From contig FSRD01000002.1 in the NCBI GenBank assembly GCA_900129675.1, forward strand, positions 558,001 to 622,000: DNA of 64,000 nucleotides, in the 5' to 3' direction. The notes below the pieces were generated by a model, which did not search any database, was not told the origin of the DNA, and worked only from the letters and a program-made list of their open reading frames with translations. Each line of letters begins with the position of its first letter. The first letter of the stretch is position 1. The stretch comes from Bradyrhizobium erythrophlei (GTDB lineage Bacteria > Pseudomonadota > Alphaproteobacteria > Rhizobiales > Xanthobacteraceae). Below are positions 53,660-63,219 of this stretch, one piece after another. The translations under genes were made by a program, and so were the position numbers.

Positions 53660-53797
53660 CTATCGCCTTTGAGCGCCCGGCCTTGTGGCATTACCGCCTC
53701 GGAACCTCTCAAGGAACCAAAATGCCCAAATGGCGAGAACTATGAGGCAAGTTATCCCCCCGAGCATAAGTAAGGCTTGTCCAACATCGCTTGTCAT
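53660..53797 (-). CDS. very small single-pass membrane protein (45 aa)
   Basis: MTSDVGQALLMLGGITCLIV then LAIWAFWFLERFRGG: one membrane helix and a basic tail. GGGAGGACG precedes ATG 53797, which decides the start over a longer frame. Unknown function. Confidence 0.6.
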   Translation of the reverse strand: MTSDVGQALLMLGGITCLIVLAIWAFWFLERFRGGNATRPGAQRR

Positions 53798-53855
53798 GTC
53801 GTCCTCCCAACTCTCGTTGCATAAAAAAGCGACCGTATCTTCTAGCGACCGTGTT

Positions 53856-54359
53856 CTACACCGACAGCAGGATACAATGCGTGATAAGCCGCCCGACATC
53901 ACTCATCGGTATGAACAAACGGTGCGCGACGCGTTCGCCTCCGATTTCGTCCACGTGTGTGCCGACGTAGAATGGAGCTTTCTCGCGCAAGAGACGAGCG
54001 AGTTTCTCGTCAAGCCGCCGGTTGTAAGGCGCGAAGCGCTGGTCTGTTTCCTTTGCGCCGGTCAGGTCCACCCCAATTCGCGCTGCAGCGAATGGCGCAA
54101 AACGTTGGAATGTCCAGATCTCCCTCGACGCTCCGAGGACGAGGATGTGAAGATGGTCTGCCAAGTCCCCGAATTCCGAGAGCTCAAGGCGCTTCGGTAT
54201 ATGAATCTCATCGTCAAACAAGGCACGGTACTGCGCCACGAAACGACTCATCAACACCGGTAAGTGCTGAGCAGCATTCAATTGATCCAACCGAGGGATG
54301 TAGAAGTATCCGCTCCGGAGTTTGACATCCTCGGGGAGGGTTGCTCGCTTCAGCAACAT
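53856..54359 (-). CDS. PAS-like protein of unknown function (167 aa)
   Basis: N-terminal helical part (PEDVKLRSGYFYIPRLDQLN) and a PAS-type core (REIWTFQRFAPFAAARIGVD, LTGAKETDQRFAPYNRRLDE, RVAHRLFIPMSDVGRLITHC), similar to PAS_5 domains of Rhizobiales. It starts six bases after the phaR-like stop, so it belongs to that operon. Role unknown. Confidence 0.6.
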   Translation of the reverse strand: MLLKRATLPEDVKLRSGYFYIPRLDQLNAAQHLPVLMSRFVAQYRALFDDEIHIPKRLELSEFGDLADHLHILVLGASREIWTFQRFAPFAAARIGVDLTGAKETDQRFAPYNRRLDEKLARLLREKAPFYVGTHVDEIGGERVAHRLFIPMSDVGRLITHCILLSV

Positions 54360-54365
54360 GTTGCC

Positions 54366-54692
54366 TCACCTCCGTTGTTTTTCCCGCTCGCGCGTCAAAG
54401 TCTCCATCGACCGCTCGAGATAGGCCGGAACCATTTCCTGCATCGCGTCGCCATAAAAACCGATCAGCCGACGCATGAAGGCGACGGGCAGCAGATCCTG
54501 GCCACTCTTTTTTTCTTCTTCCGAAACGATATGCCGGAGAACAGAACGAGTGATATCGTCGCCGGATTTCGCATCGTAGACGATGAAATCGTCACCGCGT
54601 TTTGCCATGCTCGCGAGGCTTTCGAGATTTTCATAGGCGCTGGTCGTCGTATTGTAGAGACGCCGATTGCCGTGCTTCTTGATAACAACTGG
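54366..54692 (-). pseudogene. phaR: PhaR-like polyhydroxyalkanoate repressor without an in-frame start
   Basis: PhaR binds PHB granules and DNA. Both domains are visible: VVIKKHGNRRLYNTTTSAYE (N-terminal DNA-binding) and DFIVYDAKSGDDITRSVLRH, AFMRRLIGFYGDAMQEMVPA (PHB accumulation domain). Upstream of VVIKK there is no ATG, GTG or TTG in frame before a stop; the nearby ATG-ATG at 54709-54704 is in another frame. Either a frameshift at the 5' end or a start inside at 54608 (MAKRGDDF), which would lose the DNA-binding part. Confidence 0.65.
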
Positions 54693-54799
54693 GTTACTGG
54701 CTTCATCATCGAAGCTCCCATGCGGCGGACAGTTCGATCAAGATTGCTCGTTTGGACTCGACATTATCTATGCGGATCGTTTCGAGCATTTGATCGAGG

Positions 54800-54910
54800 T
54801 TACCCACTCTGATGAACGCCCCACGCAAGTGCGGCAATTAATATCGAGAACATGAGGATCGTAGCCATCGCTACAACGATGGAATCCAAAGGCATGGAAG
54901 CGAGTTGCAC
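54800..54910 (-). CDS. very small single-pass membrane protein (36 aa)
   Basis: GTG 54910 stands seven bases after GAGGGAG. Product: short polar start, then the helix VVAMATILMFSILIAALAWG and a HQSG end. The same build (QLASxPxDS, ATILMF, LAWG) recurs in Bradyrhizobium genomes. Unknown function. Confidence 0.6.
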   Translation of the reverse strand: MQLASMPLDSIVVAMATILMFSILIAALAWGVHQSG

Positions 54911-55043
54911 GATTCGTCTCCCTCATGCTGAGGACCGATAAGAAGAGGCGAACGCAGATCGCCCAGATCGAGCATGATGGATAAAACATCACTATTGGCT
55001 ATTGTAACGGTTATATAGATGTTCTAGCCCGGTGTCTACCTAG

Positions 55044-56478
55044 CATTACAGTTGCCGTTTTGATTTGAAGTGAGCGCGCTGAGCAGCGGCTTGGTGAGCT
55101 CGGCGCCAGAGTGACCATGCGATGATGTGTGCGGGTTGGATGCGCTTTCGCGCGAGCCTGATAGCGATACGGCGAACTTCCTGGATTGACCAACGGATCA
55201 ACGGCGGGATAGCGATGCTTTTGTTTTTGCCGTAGTTCGGCGTTGCGTTTTTTTTGGCGGCGGTGGATTGGCGCGATGGCGGATCACCGCCATCATGGCG
55301 AAGGCGAGCATCACCAGGGAAACGTGGCGGTGCCAGCCATGCCAGGATCTGCTCTCGTTGTGATCGAGACCAAACTCGTTCTTCGCAGTCTCAAAGCTGT
55401 CCTCGATCGCCCACCGATGGCCTTCGACCGTCACCAGCGTTTCGATCGATGTTGCCGTTGGGCACCAGGTGGTGAAGAAGGCGAGATCGCTATCGGCGAT
55501 GCGACGACGGATCAGCAGACCTCGCGTCCAAAGACCGTGATTTGCGCTGTAAAATTCTTCAACCTCGAGATCAGCCAATTCGAGATAGCACCAATCATAC
55601 AGCCGCGGTCCTTTGGTTCCGGCCCCTGCCGAGAGGCGTTTCCAGTCGGACGCGCGCGGCGTTTGGGCGATGTCGGCGGCCGTGCCGGCAACGGATCGCC
55701 GCTTGCCCCAGGATTGAAATACATGAGCGCTGCTGACCCCGAGTACATAGCCCTTGCCTGCGCGACGCAACTGCTGCTCAATATCGCCAACACCGTAGAC
55801 AGTATCGCCAGCAACCCATTTGAACGGGACAGACGCGGCTATGGCGCGTGCGATCATTCGCGTCGCAAGCTTTGGTTTGGTCGCAAAGCCGGCATCGGGG
55901 GGCACGTATGCGGCTTCGAGGCGACCTGGATCGTCGGTCCATTCCTTTGGAAGATACAGTGCGCGATCGATGAAGGCATGACCGTGGCGCGAAACGTAGG
56001 CAGCGAAGACGCCGATCTGGCAGTTCGTGATCTTGCCTGCGGAACCAGTGTATTGCCGCGCCACTCCGCACGACGCCTTGCCCTGCTTGAGAAAGCCGGT
56101 CTCGTCGATCACGAGGACCGCGTCGTCATCCGCCAAATGTTCGATGACATAATCGCGAACGATATCGCGCAGGCCGTCAGCATCCCAATCCCTGCGACCC
56201 AGGATCGCCTGTTGCCGCCAAGGGCCGGGATCGCCAGCCGCTTCCGCTCGCATCCAACCGGTTTTGCGTTGCTCATCCCCGAGCAGACTCTCGAGAAACA
56301 AGCCTGCATTCCTCGCAACACGATTTTGATTGAATAACGGACGTATCCGTTTCTTGATCTCACGAAGCGACGCCGCCCACAGCGCAAGCGTCTCTTCAAT
56401 TGACGCTGCCTGCGTCCACGATCCGCGAATCATGGTTGCCCATGGATTCAGAAATCGAGAGAGAAGGCAACTGTAGTA
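55044..56478 (-). mobile_element. IS701-type element (1435 bp)
   Basis: Ends CATTACAGTTGCC and (reverse complement of the other end) TACTACAGTTGCC, flanked by the 4-bp duplication CTAG at 55040-55043 and 56479-56482. One transposase gene, read leftward, fills it. Confidence 0.82.
55046..56433 (-). CDS. IS701-type transposase, needing a -1 shift for full length
   Basis: DDE transposase. Catalytic parts: AVLVIDETGFLKQGKASCGV, FKWVAGDTVYGVG and HRWAIEDSFETAKNEFGLDH. The 0 frame ends at 55198 (411 codons) just after a run of eight A (minus strand, 55248-55255). The family's conserved C-terminus, LIRWSIQEVRRIAIRLARKR and AHIIAWSLWRRAHQAAAQ, follows in the -1 frame and ends at 55046. A AAA AAA is a usable slippery site, so this is either frameshifting by the ribosome or a one-base deletion/insertion. 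Confidence 0.8.
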
Positions 56479-56591
56479 CTAGGCTGAGGTTGGCCTCGCT
56501 GGATTGCTAGGTTTCTGAGACGGGTTAGCGCAGTTCTGCTGGTGCGGTTTGGGAGACTCACGCTAAGAATCCCCAGAGGAACAATTCGGAG

Positions 56592-56783
56592 ATGTGCAAA
56601 ATGGTTGCAGCGGGCCGTGAACTACCAACAACGGGCTATGCGCTCGAAGTAGACGGCCGCATAAAGACCGAATTCAAGACGAAGGACGGAGCACGGATCG
56701 GCGCTCAGGAGCTAAAAAGGCGCTTTCCGATGCTGCGGATCAAAATCTACGACGCGGAGACGAGGACCAAAGAAGAGATTTAG
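56592..56783 (+). CDS. small conserved protein (63 aa)
   Basis: GYALEVDGRIKTEFKTKDGA then ELKRRFPMLRIKIYDAETR, a small alpha/beta protein that recurs in Bradyrhizobium. AGAGGA and GGAG stand before ATG 56592; ATG 56601 is an alternative. Unknown function. Confidence 0.6.
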   Translation: MCKMVAAGRELPTTGYALEVDGRIKTEFKTKDGARIGAQELKRRFPMLRIKIYDAETRTKEEI

Positions 56784-57032
56784 ATTTCACTACTGCAACG
56801 CTCGTGTGCGACAAAATACCAACGAATTGGATCACAAATGTCGAAAGATCGTTGACGTTGCGGAACACAACGTACGCGATGCTTGCGAAACGGCGGCCGG
56901 CCTTTTTTCAGACGTCCAGTCGTAAAAAAGTTTGAAGTTCTCTCCAGTTTTCGTCAGTTAGGTCGTTGGCTTCGCTGGCCAACTGATAAAGCATCTCAGC
57001 GGCCCGCCCGTTTCGCGGATCATTTGAGAATT

Positions 57033-57290
57033 TTATCTGCATCTCACGCCGCCAAGCGGCGGGACGTCGAAGGCCGGCACTAAGGTCAAGGGCTGCGCTT
57101 TAGTATCATCCGCTTTGCGCGCCTTGCTTTTGGCATTGCTGATGACGCTGTCGGCCTCTTCCATCTTATCAACCAAGAAGGCCCATGCCTGAGCGGCCGA
57201 CATGAGGCTTTTGCGGTGCCGGGGATCGGGCTCTGCTAGCTCAGCTTTTTCTTTGGCCTTCGCGCGGCATTGAGCGGGTGTAGGAAGCAT
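57033..57290 (-). CDS. small helical protein (85 aa)
   Basis: MLPTPAQCRAKAKEKAELAE then PDPRHRKSLMSAAQAWAFLV. The pattern CR-KA-E---LA---DP-HR--L---AQAW is a common small Rhizobiales family of unknown function. Weak ribosome binding site AGGGCC. The next gene upstream ends six bases away, so they form an operon. Confidence 0.65.
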   Translation of the reverse strand: MLPTPAQCRAKAKEKAELAEPDPRHRKSLMSAAQAWAFLVDKMEEADSVISNAKSKARKADDTKAQPLTLVPAFDVPPLGGVRCR

Positions 57291-57296
57291 AAGGCC

Positions 57297-57539
57297 CTAC
57301 TTCTCTGCTTCGCCCAGCAGATTGCCAGTCGAACTGTTGATGAAATGCAGCTTGGTGCAAGCTTGACAGACCACGGGTACATAGGCGTCTTTTGCATCAT
57401 CTGTGGTGTCCGCCAGCCAGTGCTGCACATTCATGCTGGTTTGGGGACATTTGAATACGATGTGGCGGCCCATGCCGGGTAGTATGATGATGCCCGTCGG
57501 ACGCCGAAATATCGGATGTTTACGTAGGTCTTCGGACAT
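57297..57539 (-). CDS. small Cys-containing protein (80 aa)
   Basis: PTGIIILPGMGRHIVFKCPQ, then VPVVCQACTKLHFINSSTG, with a CxxC pair and a further Cys that suggest a zinc ribbon. ATG 57539 chosen as the start of the conserved part. Similar small proteins end in INSxTGKLL in related genomes. Unknown function. Confidence 0.6.
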   Translation of the reverse strand: MSEDLRKHPIFRRPTGIIILPGMGRHIVFKCPQTSMNVQHWLADTTDDAKDAYVPVVCQACTKLHFINSSTGNLLGEAEK

Positions 57540-57600
57540 CACCCACTTGCGGACAGTGATCGCCCGCTGCAGCCGAGCCAGCCTCAATCGTAGCAGTCAT

Positions 57601-57955
57601 CGGATTGACGATCGGACAATTGCCTTTGGCGAGAGGCTTGAAAGCTTTGTCGGCCGGGATAGTCGATTGGATTACATAATAGTCCCACGGCTTCTTCTGG
57701 CCTGGGGCCTTCACCCTAGCGAGATACGTGTCGTGGATCGCCCGGCCGTCGGGCCTGACCTTTAGATGCGCAAACAGCGGATCGTCGATCTCGTCGTCCT
57801 TCATTTCCTCGACCACCTACAGTCCATCGTCGGACTTCTTTCGCGCAACCGCCTCCAGATGAGCCCGGATCGTGGAATAGACGCCGGCGTGGTTCATATT
57901 CGGCATCTTGTTGCCGTTTCGGTCATAGACCAATCCAGTCTCTGGAGCGCCAACC
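57601..57955 (-). pseudogene. branched-chain amino-acid ABC transporter binding protein, C-terminal remnant with nonsense codon
   Basis: Reads MPNMNHAGVYSTIRAHLEAV, then a TAG at 57817-57819 in place of a sense codon, then VVEEMKDDEIDDPLFAHLKV, RPDGRAIHDTYLARVKAP and FKPLAKGNCPIV. These are the C-terminal lobe signatures of LivJ/UrtA-type periplasmic binding proteins. The N-terminal two thirds are missing. Confidence 0.8.
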
Positions 57956-58245
57956 CCAACATAACCCCGGCTACGTCGAGAACGAGCGGGATTATGCGAG
58001 TGCGAATAGAGCCAAAAAGCTAGACTCTTCAGCGATATGCGGTGCAGTAATAGGGTTCGGGACGCATGTGCCGCAGGTTCGATCTGTTCATGCAACGAGC
58101 CTTGGAATTTCGTGTTCAACCAATCGCAAGAATCAGACTCTGGTCCAACATCTTTGGCTGTCACACGGCTCCAGTTGGCCGGCGAGGGGCAGTAGCTAAG
58201 GCACCGGTCGCATTTTCGCAGTGTTCGAGTTTTTGGACGCTTCCT

Positions 58246-58431
58246 ATGACGGAGTGGTACCTTGTTTGGGTCGAAGGTCTGCGCGGGCCTGAGCCGCAGA
58301 AGTGGTCTTCGGATGGGCTTTGGGGGCAGCTGGGCCGTCAGGACATTATCGTCCGGTTCCCCTTGACGGATCAGGAAGCGAAACTGTCGCTCGACCAGTT
58401 GGCAAAGCTGCACCCCGTCCCGCTCGAATGA
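58246..58431 (+). CDS. small Trp-rich protein (61 aa)
   Basis: MTEWYLVWVEGLRGPEPQKW then DIIVRFPLTDQEAKLSLDQL. Composition looks genuine but no ribosome binding site is visible. Unknown function. Confidence 0.45.
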   Translation: MTEWYLVWVEGLRGPEPQKWSSDGLWGQLGRQDIIVRFPLTDQEAKLSLDQLAKLHPVPLE

Positions 58432-59117
58432 TTCCGCGGAGCCTTCCGAATTTAGTTCCGGGTCGAATTGACAGTCATACGCCCGATGTCGCGAAGCGGG
58501 TTTCGTTTGCATCCAGCGATCGACAAGTGAACTCCCGGATCGGCGCTCCGGTGCCGTCCCCCGCAAAACTGTTGTTGCCATGAAACAAGCGCCTTGGGGG
58601 CTTTAGTTCCGCCCAGCACCCTCCACGCCGGCTATTATTCGTCAGCGTTCAAAAGCGGGTTCCAATACTGTCGCTGCATCCGCTGCCACGGAGGATTTCC
58701 GAGGGGTGACCTGATGCGAGAACTGCTTGCCGTGCTGGCGAGTCCACATGGGCTCGCACCGTCGTGGCCGCCGGTGAGTTGCCAGGGACATTGGTGAAGA
58801 ATCGGGGCGCGACGAGTGCGGTCATATAGGCGTCGACAGCATCTCTCGGCCTCGGCCAAGGCGACCCCTTGATCCGCAATTGATCAGCGTCGCACCGCGC
58901 CGCATTCAGGATACCGAGAATCAGCTTGAACAGATCGGTCATCAGGATGCGAGCTTACGCCGTCCGCTTGCTGCGTGTACGCCGAATCGAATTTTCGGTA
59001 CGCACAGGGCCCCAATTATCTCCCGCGCCTCAATGACGCACGCAAGAAATACGCTCCGAAACCAATGACTTTGTCGTCAAGACGAGCCTAAGCTGTCGCG
59101 GAAAACGCATCTCCTAG
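58432..59117. other. 690-base stretch with an IS-B end remnant
   Basis: No supported gene; a minus-strand frame (58649-58942) begins MTDLFKLILGILNAARCDAD but shows no family. Bases 58984-59008, ending ATTTTCGGTACGCACAGG, are a decayed right end of an IS-B element. Confidence 0.4.
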
Positions 59118-60570
59118 GAGCGTGTCCGAATAGTGGCTGTTCAATTCTGAGCGAGTCTGATTCAACCTTGGGCGATGAGCAAGTATTTTCGCCCCTGGAA
59201 TATCGATCAGACGCTGCTTCTGCCGCCGAATGTGCAGGACTTCGTGCCGAAAGGCCATGTCTCGCGGTTTATCGTTGAACTGGTGCGGGAGAGCCTCGAT
59301 CTCAAGGAGATCACGGGCAGCTATGTGAGCGGGCTCGGGCAGCCGCCGTTCGACCCGCGCATGATGGTGGCGCTTCTGCTGCACGGCTATGCGAGTGGGC
59401 TGTATTCATCGCGGCGGATCGCGAAGGCCTGCCGCGAACGGAATGATTTTGTAATGATTGTCGCGCTCGATCCGCCGGATTTTCGCACGATCAGCGACTT
59501 CCGCAAGCGGCATTTGAAGGCGCTCGGCGCACTGTTCCTGCAGGTTCTGAAGTTGTGCGAGACGGCAGGGCTGGTCAAACTCGGCCATGTCGCGCTTGAT
59601 GGCACGAAGATCAAAGCGAACGCGTCGAAACATAAAGCGATGAGTTATGAGCGCATGAAGAAACGCGAGGCGGAATTGAAAGCCGAGGTCGCTCGCATGC
59701 TGGCGGCCGCTGAGGCGGCGGATGCTCAGGAGGACGAGACTTTCGGCAAAGACAAGCGCGGCGACGAACTGCCGGATTGGGCTGGCGACAAGGAGAAGCG
59801 GCTGGCGAAGATCCAGCAGGCGATGGCGGCGCTGGAGGCCGACGCCAGGCTGGCCGCGGAGGAAGAGCGTCGCATCGAGGCCGAAAAGGAACAGCAGCGC
59901 CAAGCCGAAGGCCGCAAGAAGCCGGGCAAACCGGCGGCGCCGGCGTCGGACCAGCCTGATCCCAAGTCGCAACGCAACTTCACCGATCCGGAAAGCCGCA
60001 TCATGAAGTCGAAGGATGGCTTCGTTCAGGCCTACAATGCCCAGGCCGCCGTCGACGCAGGCGCCCAGATCATTGTCGCGCACGAACTGACGCAGTGCGG
60101 CAACGATCAGGGCCAGCTGGTGCCCCTGATCGAGGCCATCGAGAACAATCTCGGCCGCACGCCGGAGCAGGCCTCAGCGGACTCCGGCTACTGCAGCGAA
60201 TCCAATCTCGAAGCGCTCGAAGCACATCGCGTTGACGGCTATGTCGCGCCCGGACGCGCCAAGCACCCGACCGCCGCGAACGGAAAAATCGGCGGACCGC
60301 TGACCCAACGGATGCGAAAGAAGATCGACGACGGCGGCTTCGAAACACCCTACCGATTGAGAAAGCAAGTGGTCGAACCGGTGTTCGGACAGATCAAACA
60401 GGCACGCGGCTTCCGCCAGTTCCTGTTGCGAGGCCTAGAGAAAGTGCGCGCCGAGTGGGCCATGATCTGCACGGCCCACAACCTCCTCAAGCTGTTCACC
60501 CTCGCAAAGGCCGCCTGAGCCGACTATCCTGCAATAAATGCCCGGTCGCGACCGCTATCTGGACGGGCTC
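59118..60570 (+). mobile_element. IS1182-type element copy 2 (1453 bp)
   Basis: Same length as copy 1 with near-identical sequence. Flanked by CTAG at 59114-59117 and 60571-60574. The right-hand CTAG forms part of the ribosome binding site CTAGGAGG of the next gene. Confidence 0.88.
59175..60518 (+). CDS. IS1182-type transposase, copy 2 (447 aa)
   Basis: Intact copy of the transposase at 33524 with a handful of substitutions (for example DPPDFRTI for DPPEFRTI, NNLGRTPEQA for NNLGRKPEQA). The catalytic regions GHVALDGTKI, ASADSGYCSES and VVEPVFGQIKQA are unchanged. The near identity implies recent movement or gene conversion. Confidence 0.9.
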   Translation: MSKYFRPWNIDQTLLLPPNVQDFVPKGHVSRFIVELVRESLDLKEITGSYVSGLGQPPFDPRMMVALLLHGYASGLYSSRRIAKACRERNDFVMIVALDPPDFRTISDFRKRHLKALGALFLQVLKLCETAGLVKLGHVALDGTKIKANASKHKAMSYERMKKREAELKAEVARMLAAAEAADAQEDETFGKDKRGDELPDWAGDKEKRLAKIQQAMAALEADARLAAEEERRIEAEKEQQRQAEGRKKPGKPAAPASDQPDPKSQRNFTDPESRIMKSKDGFVQAYNAQAAVDAGAQIIVAHELTQCGNDQGQLVPLIEAIENNLGRTPEQASADSGYCSESNLEALEAHRVDGYVAPGRAKHPTAANGKIGGPLTQRMRKKIDDGGFETPYRLRKQVVEPVFGQIKQARGFRQFLLRGLEKVRAEWAMICTAHNLLKLFTLAKAA

Positions 60571-60583
60571 CTAGGAGGTGACA

Positions 60584-60796
60584 ATGAAAAACCTGGTGGA
60601 GTGCCGCAAGTTAGAAGCGAAGTTTCGCCAGCTCGCAGTGAGCGATCCGACCAAACGTTTCCTTTGGCTCGTCGAGGCGGAAAAATGGGAACGCGAGGCC
60701 GAAGCGGAAATCGCTTCTCACTTCGAAGCAGGCAATGCCGTGCGAACGACCGGTGCAATCGAGCCAATCATCACAAAATCTAGTGCACGCTCCTGA
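60584..60796 (+). CDS. small helical protein (70 aa)
   Basis: MKNLVECRKLEAKFRQLAVS then KRFLWLVEAEKWEREAEAEI; the CR-LE---RQ-A---P-----WL-EAE-W pattern recurs in small Rhizobiales proteins. ATG 60584 is seven bases after TAGGAGG. The IS1182-type element inserted at the CTAG that overlaps this site, removing the original upstream promoter but keeping the ribosome binding site. Confidence 0.65.
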   Translation: MKNLVECRKLEAKFRQLAVSDPTKRFLWLVEAEKWEREAEAEIASHFEAGNAVRTTGAIEPIITKSSARS

Positions 60797-60804
60797 GGGC
60801 GGCG

Positions 60805-60969
60805 CTGGATCGGAACGAAGCGAAAATAGCCGCGGCGATCGCGTTTGCTGACGAAGCGGCAGCCGCGCGAGCACAGGACGCATACGCCGTCGAACAGGAT
60901 CAGGCCGTGCGGCGAATTGATGCCGCCAGGACTTTTTGGATCAACGACGATTGACTGCTCCGCCTGCAT
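60805..60969 (-). pseudogene. DCC-family thiol-disulfide oxidoreductase, N-terminal fragment
   Basis: HGLILFDGVCVLCSRGCRFV and RDRRGYFRFVPIQ match the DUF393/DCC family, with the DGVCxLC active-site motif intact. The family sequence stops at residue 55 of about 140, where unrelated DNA begins. Confidence 0.75.
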
Positions 60970-61236
60970 GGAAAATGCAAACACCCGCGGGACGGCTGGC
61001 GCAACAGGGGTGGTCGTCGCCTTAGAGCCTGTCTCGAAAATGGCTGCCGACATCACTGATGGCCGAGCACTGGGCGGCAACCTCCGTCTCATTCGATCAC
61101 CTCACCAACGCTTGCTCGCCCGCGTCAACGTGCTGAATCGAATGAGCGGGTCCCGGCTTGAGCTTGCGCGGTAACAGCACCGCCTCCAAGAGGTCGATAT
61201 CCCGAAGCCGGAGAACCTTGATGGAAGAGATGCCGC

Positions 61237-61332
61237 GTAAACAGTACATTCCGTTGGTCGCATTTTGCCTGCGCCATTTCTTGGCGGACTTCATCATCTG
61301 TATGTGCGAGTTTGATTTCCGACAAGCACAGG
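61237..61332 (+). repeat. right end of a third integrase-core IS
   Basis: Reads GRILPAPFLGGLHHLYVRV and stop, the C-terminus of a transposase related to those of IS-A and IS-B, followed by an IS end ...CGACAAGCACAGG. Only the last 100 bases remain. Confidence 0.65.
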
Positions 61333-62145
61333 TGCCGTGGCAACCCGTGCTCGACAAACGCATCGGCCAGCATATCACCGGCACAGTGCGCGATGCTGGT
61401 GGCATCGAATGGGGCTTCGGTAGAAAACGGGGGCTGGGGATATGAGTGTCCCCAATGGGCTATGAACATCCTCGACACAGTCACCCGCTTGTCGCCACGG
61501 GGCCAGACCGGCGCCATCCGGTAAAGGCTGGCGCGCATCGCGCGCCCCCGCCTCGCGGCTGGCGGCCTTGACCGGATGTCGCCGGCTTGGCAAGCAGATA
61601 AGGTCGATTGTGTAGCGGAACGCTCCCTTCCAGACACGGGACCCGGGGGGGCGAAGCCGCGCCGTCGCGCACCGGCGCGCCAGCGGCTCTCCATTCAATT
61701 TGTTTGATACGGTGCCCCTTCTCCTCGGTCGAGCAGGCTTCGATGGCGGCCAAAGTATTCGGCACCATCTTCGTGATAGCTGACCAACAAACTCTGGATT
61801 GTTCGATCGTGCGCGCGTGTCCCAGGGACTGGTGGATCGTCACCACCTCGATCTACAACGCCAAGTTCCGCCCATAGCCAATCGAAGCTGTAATTCGTTA
61901 TTTCGTTGTTACAGTCGGCGGAAGCGGTCGTACCATTTTCGATCATTTTAAGCCAGTCGACGACTTTTACGCGACCCCTCGGTGTGCTCTTGCGTGGAGT
62001 GTGAAGTGGCGGGCCGCTGCCGGTGTAAAATGCTGATTGCCGGCTTTGGTCATCAAGCGAATCAGCATACAGAAATGCAGGGCTGACGATGCATAAGTGG
62101 AAGTGCGCGATCTGCGGACCGCGCCTTCGAAGCGTGGAGGTCGTC
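61333..62145. other. 810-base stretch with no confident gene
   Basis: Minus-strand frames at 61330-61480 (STEAPFDATSIAHCAGDMLA) and 61695-61960 (VKVVDWLKMIENGTTASADC, NEITNYSFDWLWAELGVVDR) have coding-like composition but no start with a ribosome binding site and no family I can name. Confidence 0.35.
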
Positions 62146-62871
62146 ATGGTTGCCGCCGTCGGACTCCGGAGAGAGACCACCGTCGAACCGCAGGCGCTGT
62201 CGCCAAACCGTGGCGAGGTGCTCGCGCGGTATCGCCATCTGCGCGAAATCAGCAAGCGGCATCTTTCGGACGCAATGAAATTCCTATCTCGGGATGCGAT
62301 CTTGCACCAGGCGCGCCGGCTCGGTCTGACTTTTGGCAAGACCCTTATCCTCGACAATATGGACGAGATTACACTAGCCTTCGATCTTGCGATTCACACC
62401 GCTCCTGATGGCCGTTCCCGGGCGATCGATCGTTACGCCAGATCGGCACAGTTTGCGTCCGGATCTGACGAGGCTCTGATGCTTGAGGCCATGCGCGCTT
62501 CGCGCTTCGCGGTCATATTGGTCCGGCGCCGACACCCATCCGTTGGGCTGATCGTGTCCGATCTGTTTCGGAACATCGAGCTCTGGCTGGTCGATGAGGG
62601 CCTTGAGATATCACTGCCAGCTGGAGCTGCGTTTGCGACCCGGTATTATGCGCCCGATGATTTTGTCATGACGGCCGGCGTCGGTATGCCGATCGATCTC
62701 GACCTGCTCGTCAGCGCTGTCGAATCGGCGCCGCAATTGTTGCGCAAGTCGCGTGTTGAGGTGATCGAGGACCGGCGCTTCGCGGAAGCCGTCTATCGAG
62801 CCGCGATTGTGGACGGGCTCATGGAAGGGGTCGCCTACCGAGACGTTCCCGGTACCGGCGATGCGGTCTGA
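62146..62871 (+). CDS. conserved alphaproteobacterial protein of unknown function (241 aa)
   Basis: ATG 62146 follows GGAGGT, which decides the start. The body is conserved-looking throughout: MKFLSRDAILHQARRLGLTF, GKTLILDNMDEITLAFDLAI, DEALMLEAMRASRFAVILVR, GLIVSDLFRNIELWLVDEGL, TAGVGMPIDLDLLVSAVESA. I recall homologues annotated only as hypothetical. No signal or membrane segment; no catalytic motif is obvious. Confidence 0.75.
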   Translation: MVAAVGLRRETTVEPQALSPNRGEVLARYRHLREISKRHLSDAMKFLSRDAILHQARRLGLTFGKTLILDNMDEITLAFDLAIHTAPDGRSRAIDRYARSAQFASGSDEALMLEAMRASRFAVILVRRRHPSVGLIVSDLFRNIELWLVDEGLEISLPAGAAFATRYYAPDDFVMTAGVGMPIDLDLLVSAVESAPQLLRKSRVEVIEDRRFAEAVYRAAIVDGLMEGVAYRDVPGTGDAV

Positions 62872-63219
62872 AGGCTCGCGTCGCGAGATCGGTGTGAGAT
62901 TTGTACCGAAGTGGCGCTCCCGGTCGATGAAGATGGGCAATACGCGTGCGCCGTGGCGCTATGACAGGCCATGCCATCGCGCGCGAAGCTACCCCGCTGC
63001 TCGCGTCTTCTCGGAGGCGCTGCCACGGTCGGGCAGCCGCTCGTTTGGTCGGCACGCTGGCGAGTTGATGTTCAACGGTCGATCAAGCAGGGGACTATAT
63101 CCGCCCCCTGATCGACCTGTGCGCGCCGCCCAAGTGGAAAGCTAAGCCGACGCACGGCACGAATCATCTATGATTGCAAGGCGACTAGGAATGGCACAAC
63201 TCTCATCGAGCATTGCAGC
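62872..63219. other. 350-base intergenic stretch
   Basis: No supported gene, repeat or RNA. It separates the conserved protein from the kinase-like gene. Confidence 0.45.
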
